Source: Cupriavidus sp. 2SB
Lineage (GTDB): Bacteria; Pseudomonadota; Gammaproteobacteria; Burkholderiales; Burkholderiaceae
Reading direction: 5' to 3'
Assembly (NCBI RefSeq): GCF_005503625.1
Contig: NZ_SCMX01000013.1
Coordinates: 1-64,000, forward strand
Length of the DNA: 64,000 nt
A model generated the notes under the pieces. That model saw only the letters and a list, made by a program, of their open reading frames with translations. It did not search any database and was not told the origin of the DNA. Position numbers and translations under genes: made by a program. Numbering within the stretch: the stretch's first letter is position 1; each line of letters opens with the position of its first letter. Below are positions 58,785 to 64,000 of the stretch, piece by piece.

Positions 58785-58809
58785 GTGCCTTGCAGGTGAC
58801 GCAAGGCAC
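58785..58809 (-). terminator. Hairpin downstream of serB
   Basis: GTGCCTTGC (58785-58793) and GCAAGGCAC (58801-58809) form a perfect 9-base stem with a 7-base loop just past the serB stop on the minus strand. There is no T-run, so it may stop polymerase poorly or protect the mRNA 3' end. Confidence 0.4.
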
Positions 58810-58824
58810 GCCTTGAAACGGGAA

Positions 58825-59679
58825 TCAGTGCGGGAAGAGGTTCAGCAGCCCGTCCAGCCCCACATGATTGAACGCCACACTGGCCTGTTCGCGCACGACG
58901 GGTTTGGCGCGGAAGGCCACGGACAGGCCCGCTACTGCCATCATCTTGAGGTCGTTCGAACCGTCGCCCATGACGATGGCCTGCGACGGTTCGGCGCCGA
59001 TCTGCTCGCACACCTCGCGCACGGTACGTGCCTTTACGTCCGCATTGACGATCTCGCCCACCACGTTGCCGGTCAGCTTGCCATCCACGATCTCCAGCGT
59101 GTTGGCTCGGGTGAAGTCGAGTCTCAGGCGCGGCTTGAGCTGGTCGGTGAAGTGGACGAACCCCCCGGACACCAGTAGCGTGCGCAGGCCCAGTGCCTGG
59201 ATCGTCTGGAGCATGTTCTCGGCACCCGGCGACAGGCGTAGTCGTTCTTCGTACACGCGGTCGAGCACGCTGGCGTCGAGGCCCTTCAGCAGGGCCACAC
59301 GGCGGCGCAGGCTCTCGTTGAAGTCGGTGATCTCGCCCCGCATCGCCGCTTCGGTGATCGCTGACACTTCGGCCTTCAGTCCGCAGAAATCGGCGATTTC
59401 GTCGATGCACTCGATGGTGATCAGCGTCGAGTCCATGTCCATGGCCACGAGCCGGAAGTCCGACAGCTTGCGCCCCGCCGGCACCACGGCCCAGTCGATG
59501 CCACGGACGCCGCAAATTTCGTCGAGCGCCACGCGCAGTGCCGGGGTCAGCGGATCGCAGTCATCGGCAGCCGCCACGTTTTCGGCACGCATCACGAAGG
59601 CCGAGGCATGGGCAGCCGCGCGCACGGCATCGAGATCGGCTGCGGACAGCGGGGACAGGCTCTGGAGAATCAAGGGCAT
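58825..59679 (-). CDS. serB: Phosphoserine phosphatase SerB
   Basis: A 284-residue HAD-family phosphatase that makes L-serine from phosphoserine. The nucleophile motif DMDST has D81 and the acid D83. The later GDGSNDLKMM carries the Mg-binding Asp, and VSGGFVHF the Ser/Gly of motif II. The N-terminal ACT-like half is present as in this family. On the same strand as argE and mfd (88-bp gap from argE). Confidence 0.95.
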   Translation of the reverse strand: MPLILQSLSPLSAADLDAVRAAAHASAFVMRAENVAAADDCDPLTPALRVALDEICGVRGIDWAVVPAGRKLSDFRLVAMDMDSTLITIECIDEIADFCGLKAEVSAITEAAMRGEITDFNESLRRRVALLKGLDASVLDRVYEERLRLSPGAENMLQTIQALGLRTLLVSGGFVHFTDQLKPRLRLDFTRANTLEIVDGKLTGNVVGEIVNADVKARTVREVCEQIGAEPSQAIVMGDGSNDLKMMAVAGLSVAFRAKPVVREQASVAFNHVGLDGLLNLFPH

Positions 59680-59767
59680 GACAACAGGAAGGAAAAGGGG
59701 CGATGCGAAAGGGCGATATTGTACCCGGGCGCCAACGCGTGGCGCCCGGTAGCACGGGATGGAAAAC

Positions 59768-60976
59768 TCAGGCCGCCCGCAGGCTGTCCACTACCTTGTG
59801 CAGGAAGGTCTCGCAGTCAGCCAGTTGGTCGAGCGCGACGAACTCGTCCGGCTTGTGCGCTTGCTGGATATCGCCGGGGCCGCACACCACGGCCGGGATG
59901 CCGGCGCGCTGGAACAGGCCGGCTTCGGTGCCGTACGCCACCTTGTTGGTTTCGCGGTCAGCGGTCAGCGCGCGCACGAGTTGCGTGATGGCGTCAGATT
60001 CGGCCGCATCGAGCGACGGCGCGGCGGCAATCTTGCTGATGGCCATGCTGGCGTCCACATGCTCGGCCTGCATCTTCGGCACCAGCACATCGGCAACATA
60101 GCCCTGGATGCGCGCGAGGATGGCTTCGGGATCGACACCCGGCAGGTTGCGGAACTCGAACACGAACTCACATTCGGCCGGAATCGTGTTCAGCGCGATG
60201 CCGCCCTGGATCGTGCCGGTCGATGCCGTGGTGAAAGGCACGTCGAAGGCGCGGTCGTAGGGGCCATTGGCCTTGAACTCGTCAGCGATGTCGCGGATAT
60301 AGCAGATCAGCCGCGCGGCGTATTCGATGGCGTTGACCCCCTTGGGCGTGAGCGAGGAATGCGCGGCCTGGCCTTTCACGCAGCAGCGGTACGCGTTGAT
60401 GCCCTTGTGCGCGACGATCGTGCGCATGCTCGTCGGCTCGCCCACGATGCAGCCCGAGGGTCGCACGCCGCGATCGCGCAGTTCGGCCAGCAGGTACGGC
60501 GCACCCATGCATCCGATTTCCTCGTCGAACGACAGCGCATAGTGAACCGGCTCGCGCAGCTTGGCTTCGAGAATGGTCGGCAGCAGCGACAGGCTTGTGC
60601 CGATGAAGCCTTTCATGTCGCAGGTGCCGCGGCCATACAGCTTGCCGTCGCGGATCACAGGCTTGAACGGGTCGGTGGACCAGTTCTGGCCGTCCACGGG
60701 CACCACGTCGGTATGGCCCGACAGCACGATCCCGCCATCGGTGGCGCCATTCGCAGCGGGGACGGTCACAAACAGGTTGGCCTTGTCGCCCTGCGGGTTA
60801 TAGCTCAGATGCGGGCGCAGTCCCTTGGCCAGGAAATGGTCACGTACCGATTCGATCAGGCCAAGGTTGGAATGGCGAGAGGTGGTATCGAACGACACCA
60901 GCCGCTGGGTCCAGTCGAGCGCGCTGCCGCGCGGCGGGGTGTCTTGGGCGGCGATGGTGTCTTGAGTGGTTGGCAT
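59768..60976 (-). CDS. argE: Acetylornithine deacetylase ArgE
   Basis: A 402-residue M20-family zinc hydrolase that removes acetyl from N-acetylornithine in arginine synthesis. Metal ligands H88 (SGHTDVVP) and bridging D120 (GRGTCDMKG) are present, with the Glu pair in EEIGCMG following. The dimerisation domain is intact. The ATG at 60976 gives a normal N-terminus; an upstream TTG start would add 12 non-conserved residues. It lies 64 bp after mfd. Confidence 0.93.
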   Translation of the reverse strand: MPTTQDTIAAQDTPPRGSALDWTQRLVSFDTTSRHSNLGLIESVRDHFLAKGLRPHLSYNPQGDKANLFVTVPAANGATDGGIVLSGHTDVVPVDGQNWSTDPFKPVIRDGKLYGRGTCDMKGFIGTSLSLLPTILEAKLREPVHYALSFDEEIGCMGAPYLLAELRDRGVRPSGCIVGEPTSMRTIVAHKGINAYRCCVKGQAAHSSLTPKGVNAIEYAARLICYIRDIADEFKANGPYDRAFDVPFTTASTGTIQGGIALNTIPAECEFVFEFRNLPGVDPEAILARIQGYVADVLVPKMQAEHVDASMAISKIAAAPSLDAAESDAITQLVRALTADRETNKVAYGTEAGLFQRAGIPAVVCGPGDIQQAHKPDEFVALDQLADCETFLHKVVDSLRAA

Positions 60977-61040
60977 GGGGCGATGTGTCGTGAGAAAACG
61001 TTGATTCGTCAAGGATGAGATCCTACACCCGGCGCGTCAG

Positions 61041-64000
61041 TCAGGCCAACTGCCGCAGCGTGTGCTTGATCGTCTGCGCGCGGGCGGCCACGTCTTCCAT
61101 CTTGGCCTCGATACGCAGCTTGTCCTGTCCGGCCAGCTTGATGTGCCGGTTCTTCTGCACAAGTTCGATGATCTTGATGGCGTCGATGGGCGGGTTCGGC
61201 ACGAACTGCATGCTGACCGTGGCCTCGCCCGCGTCGATCTTGCGCACGCCCAGCGGCGCAGCGGCTATGCGTAGCCGGTGCGTTTCGATCAGTGCCTGCG
61301 CCTGCGCGGGCAGACGGCCGAAACGGTCGATCAGTTCTTCCTGAATATCGTCCACGCGCTCGCCGGTTTCGCAGTTGGCCAGACGCTTGTAGAGCGACAG
61401 GCGTTCATGCACATCGGCGCAGTAATCGTTCGGCAGCAGGGCCGGCGTGCCGAGGTTGATCTCGGTAGTGGCCGCCAGTGGCGCCATCAGATCCGGTTCC
61501 TTGCCGGCCTTGAGGGATTTCACGGCGGCGTTGAGCATGTCCGTGTAAAGCTGGAAGCCGATCTCGTGGATCTCGCCCGATTGCTTGTCGCCAAGTACTT
61601 CGCCCGCACCGCGAATCTCCAGGTCGTGCATGGCCAGATAGAAGCCCGCACCCAGTTCCTCCATCTGCTGGATGGCTTCGAGCCGGCGCTGCGCCTGCTT
61701 GGTCAGCCCCTCGGGGTCGTGCACGAGCAGATACGCGTAGGCCTGGTGATGGCTGCGGCCCACGCGTCCGCGCAACTGGTGCAACTGCGCCAGGCCGAAC
61801 TTGTCGGCGCGGTGGATCAGGATCGTGTTGGCCGTCGGCACGTCGATACCGGTTTCGATAATCGTCGTGCAGAGCAGGATGTTGTCGCGGCGTGCCACGA
61901 AATCTCGCATCACGCGTTCGAGTTCGCGTTCGTGCATCTGGCCGTGCGCCACGGCGATGCGCGCCTCGGGCACCAGTTCGGCCAACCGGGCGCGCTTGTT
62001 CTCGATGGTCTCCACCTCGTTGTGCAGGAAGTAGACTTGTCCGCCGCGCTTGAGCTCCCGCAGGATAGCCTCGCGAATCACGCCGTCTTCCTCGCGTCGC
62101 ACGAACGTCTTGATGGCCAGCCGCTTTTGCGGCGCCGTTGCGATGACCGAAAAATCGCGCAGCCCTTCCAGCGCCATGCCCAGCGTGCGCGGGATTGGCG
62201 TGGCGGTCAGCGTCAGCACATCTACCTCGGCACGCAGCGTCTTCAGCGCTTCTTTCTGGCGTACCCCGAAGCGGTGTTCCTCGTCGATGATGACCAGACC
62301 CAGGCGCTGGAACTTCACCTGATCGGACAGCAGCTTGTGCGTGCCGATCACGATATCGACGGTGCCGTCGTTGATCTGCTTGATGGCCGCGTCGATTTCC
62401 TTTTTCGTCTTGAAGCGCGACAGTTCCACGATGCGCACCGGCCATTCGGCGAAGCGGTCTGACAGCGTCTGGAAATGCTGCTCGGCCAGCAGCGTGGTGG
62501 GCGCCAGCATCGCCACCTGCTTGCCGCCGAGCACGGCCACGAATGCGGCGCGCAGAGCCACTTCGGTCTTGCCGAAGCCCACATCGCCGCAGACCAGACG
62601 GTCCATCGGCTTGCCCGAGGTCATGTCGGCGATGACTGCCGAGATCGCTGCAGCCTGATCCGGTGTTTCCTCGAAGCCGAAGCTCTCGGCGAAAGTCTCG
62701 TAGTCCTTCGGCTGCAACGGGAAGGCAAAGCCTTCGCGCAGCGCGCGGCGCGCGTAGAGGTTCAGCAGTTCGGCGGCGGTGTCCCGGATCTGCTGCGCGG
62801 CGCGGCGCTTGGCCTTGTCCCACTGGCCTGTACCGAGCGAATGCAGCGGCGCGGTTTCCGGATCGGCGCCCGAGTAGCGCGAAATCACGTGCAGTTGATG
62901 CACGGGCACGTAGAGCTTGCTGGCGCGGTCGTAATCGAGATGCAGGAACTCCTCGTCGCCCTGGCCCATGTCAAGCGTGACCAGCCCCTGGTAGCGGCCG
63001 ATGCCGTGCTCGCTATGTACCACGGGGTCGCCGATCTTGAGCTCGGCCAGATCACGAACCATGGCGTCGACGGTACTGGCCTGTTCCTGCTTGCGACGTC
63101 CGGCACGGCGCGTGGTGCCCGCGTAGAGCTCGTTCTCGGTTACGAAGGCGAGCGATGCAGAGGGCAGCGCGAAGCCGCTCTGCAGTGGTGCCACGGCAAT
63201 CGAGAAATGCGATTCCCCTGCCAGGAACGCCGCGAAATCCTCGACGATCATCGGGCGCAGGCCGCTTTCGGCGAAGAACTGCAGCAGTGTTTCGCGCCGG
63301 CCAGCGGAGTCCGCGCACATCAGCACGCGCGTGGTCTTGTTCAGCAGCAGGGCTTCCAGATTGACGAGGGGGTCCTCGGCGCGGCGATTCACCGAGACGT
63401 CGGGCAGGCCCGCTGCGAAGGGCGTGGCTTCGGCAGGTGCCGGTTCGCGCTGCAGCACCAGCCGCGCCAGCGGCTTTGCGCCGACGAAGAACTGTTCCTC
63501 GGACAGGAAGAGGTCCGCGGGCGGCAACAGCGGCCGTTCGCGGTCGTGGCGCATGAAAGTGTAGCGCTGCATGGTGTCGGCCCAGAAGCGCCGAATGGCT
63601 TCGTCGACATTGCCCGCGAACGCCAGTTGCGTGCCCTGCGGCAGGTACTCGAACAACGATGCGCTTTGTTCGAAGAACAGCGGAAGGTAGTACTCGATAC
63701 CGGCGGACGGCACGCCGTTGCCAATGTCCTTGTAGATGGGCGACTTGGTGGGGTCGCCTTCGAAAACTTCTCGCCAGCGGCCTCGGAACGCCGTGCGCGC
63801 GGCCTCGTCGAGCGGAAACTCGCGACCGGGCAACAGCCTGACTTCCTTGACCGGGTAGAGACTGCGCTGCGTATCCGGATCGAACGCGCGGATGGTTTCG
63901 ATTTCCTCGCCGAACAGGTCGATCCGGTATGGCAGCGCCGAACCCATCGGATAGAGATCGATGAGTCCGCCGCGCACGCTGTACTCGCCTGGGCGCATCA
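61041..64000 (-). CDS. mfd: Transcription-repair coupling factor Mfd (5' end outside window)
   Basis: The C-terminal 985 or so residues of Mfd; the gene continues past the window edge, so the N-terminal UvrB-like region is incomplete. Mfd removes stalled RNA polymerase and recruits UvrA. Visible are the last part of the UvrB-homology region, the RNA polymerase-interaction region (DPVVHSEHGIGRYQGLV), then the RecG-like translocase: Walker A DVGFGKTEVA, DEEH box in VIIDEEHRFG, and helicase motifs up to RGRVGRSHHQAYAYLL. The C-terminal UvrA-binding-control domain is complete. Confidence 0.97.
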   Translation of the reverse strand, partial: MRPGEYSVRGGLIDLYPMGSALPYRIDLFGEEIETIRAFDPDTQRSLYPVKEVRLLPGREFPLDEAARTAFRGRWREVFEGDPTKSPIYKDIGNGVPSAGIEYYLPLFFEQSASLFEYLPQGTQLAFAGNVDEAIRRFWADTMQRYTFMRHDRERPLLPPADLFLSEEQFFVGAKPLARLVLQREPAPAEATPFAAGLPDVSVNRRAEDPLVNLEALLLNKTTRVLMCADSAGRRETLLQFFAESGLRPMIVEDFAAFLAGESHFSIAVAPLQSGFALPSASLAFVTENELYAGTTRRAGRRKQEQASTVDAMVRDLAELKIGDPVVHSEHGIGRYQGLVTLDMGQGDEEFLHLDYDRASKLYVPVHQLHVISRYSGADPETAPLHSLGTGQWDKAKRRAAQQIRDTAAELLNLYARRALREGFAFPLQPKDYETFAESFGFEETPDQAAAISAVIADMTSGKPMDRLVCGDVGFGKTEVALRAAFVAVLGGKQVAMLAPTTLLAEQHFQTLSDRFAEWPVRIVELSRFKTKKEIDAAIKQINDGTVDIVIGTHKLLSDQVKFQRLGLVIIDEEHRFGVRQKEALKTLRAEVDVLTLTATPIPRTLGMALEGLRDFSVIATAPQKRLAIKTFVRREEDGVIREAILRELKRGGQVYFLHNEVETIENKRARLAELVPEARIAVAHGQMHERELERVMRDFVARRDNILLCTTIIETGIDVPTANTILIHRADKFGLAQLHQLRGRVGRSHHQAYAYLLVHDPEGLTKQAQRRLEAIQQMEELGAGFYLAMHDLEIRGAGEVLGDKQSGEIHEIGFQLYTDMLNAAVKSLKAGKEPDLMAPLAATTEINLGTPALLPNDYCADVHERLSLYKRLANCETGERVDDIQEELIDRFGRLPAQAQALIETHRLRIAAAPLGVRKIDAGEATVSMQFVPNPPIDAIKIIELVQKNRHIKLAGQDKLRIEAKMEDVAARAQTIKHTLRQLA

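Noticed and set aside
61278-62462. A 394-codon frame antisense to mfd
   Set aside because: Antisense shadow in high-GC DNA; mfd is fully supported on the other strand.

Overview
The window looks like a chromosomal segment of a Cupriavidus-type betaproteobacterium (Burkholderiaceae). DNA is GC-rich and genes are tightly packed on both strands. The strongest taxonomic marker is the phaC-phaA-phaB-phaR ... bktB arrangement. Its proteins read as close relatives of the Cupriavidus necator polyhydroxybutyrate (PHB) enzymes, and the phaC promoter has the same TTGACA / AACAAT form as I recall from that species. I see no prophage, insertion sequence, CRISPR array or rRNA operon. The single tRNA gene is initiator tRNA-fMet.

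Layout. 0.2-2.4 kb: HDAC-like deacetylase, thioesterase and nitroreductase. 2.4-4.7 kb: an AT-rich gap with a long inverted repeat, a PBP7-type endopeptidase and an IclR regulator. 5-7.4 kb: lutA-lutB (lactate oxidation) followed by an unidentified 88-residue gene where lutC would be expected. 7.6-11.3 kb: a three-gene ABC importer and a cytochrome P460-like protein. 11.5-16 kb: an aldehyde dehydrogenase-like protein lacking the usual general base, an orphan EnvZ-like histidine kinase, then pyrD and bpt. 16.2-19 kb: a repeat-built coiled-coil membrane protein separating bpt from aat, then aat, a NUDIX hydrolase, a low-complexity secreted protein and tRNA-fMet. 19.1-20.3 kb: a RES-Xre toxin-antitoxin pair.

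20.4-33.5 kb is a complete upper benzoate box pathway. boxA, boxB and boxC (benzoyl-CoA epoxidation and ring hydrolysis) and the regulator boxR read leftward. Benzoate-CoA ligase, an alpha/beta hydrolase and a five-gene branched-chain-type ABC importer read rightward. TATAGTGCA motifs lie in both intergenic regions and are the likely BoxR operators. No boxD-type semialdehyde dehydrogenase is recognised beside the cluster.

33.9-45 kb is mostly housekeeping: kup, tex, a periplasmic coiled-coil protein, a DUF465-like protein, a DinG-family helicase, and bamD head-to-head with rluD-pgeF. 45-54.3 kb is the PHB block: phaCAB, phaR, a second coiled-coil gene, rimO and the second thiolase bktB. Benzoyl-CoA degradation upstream yields acetyl-CoA and succinyl-CoA, so the region links aromatic catabolism physically to carbon storage. 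54.3-58.6 kb: a secreted protein, metC, and a three-gene membrane operon headed by a good Fur box (probable iron uptake). 58.8-64 kb: serB, argE and the start-truncated mfd.

Recurrent CCCCTCTCCCGC palindromes (REP-like) occur after lutB, between the two benzoate-importer permease genes, and in degenerate form after kup.
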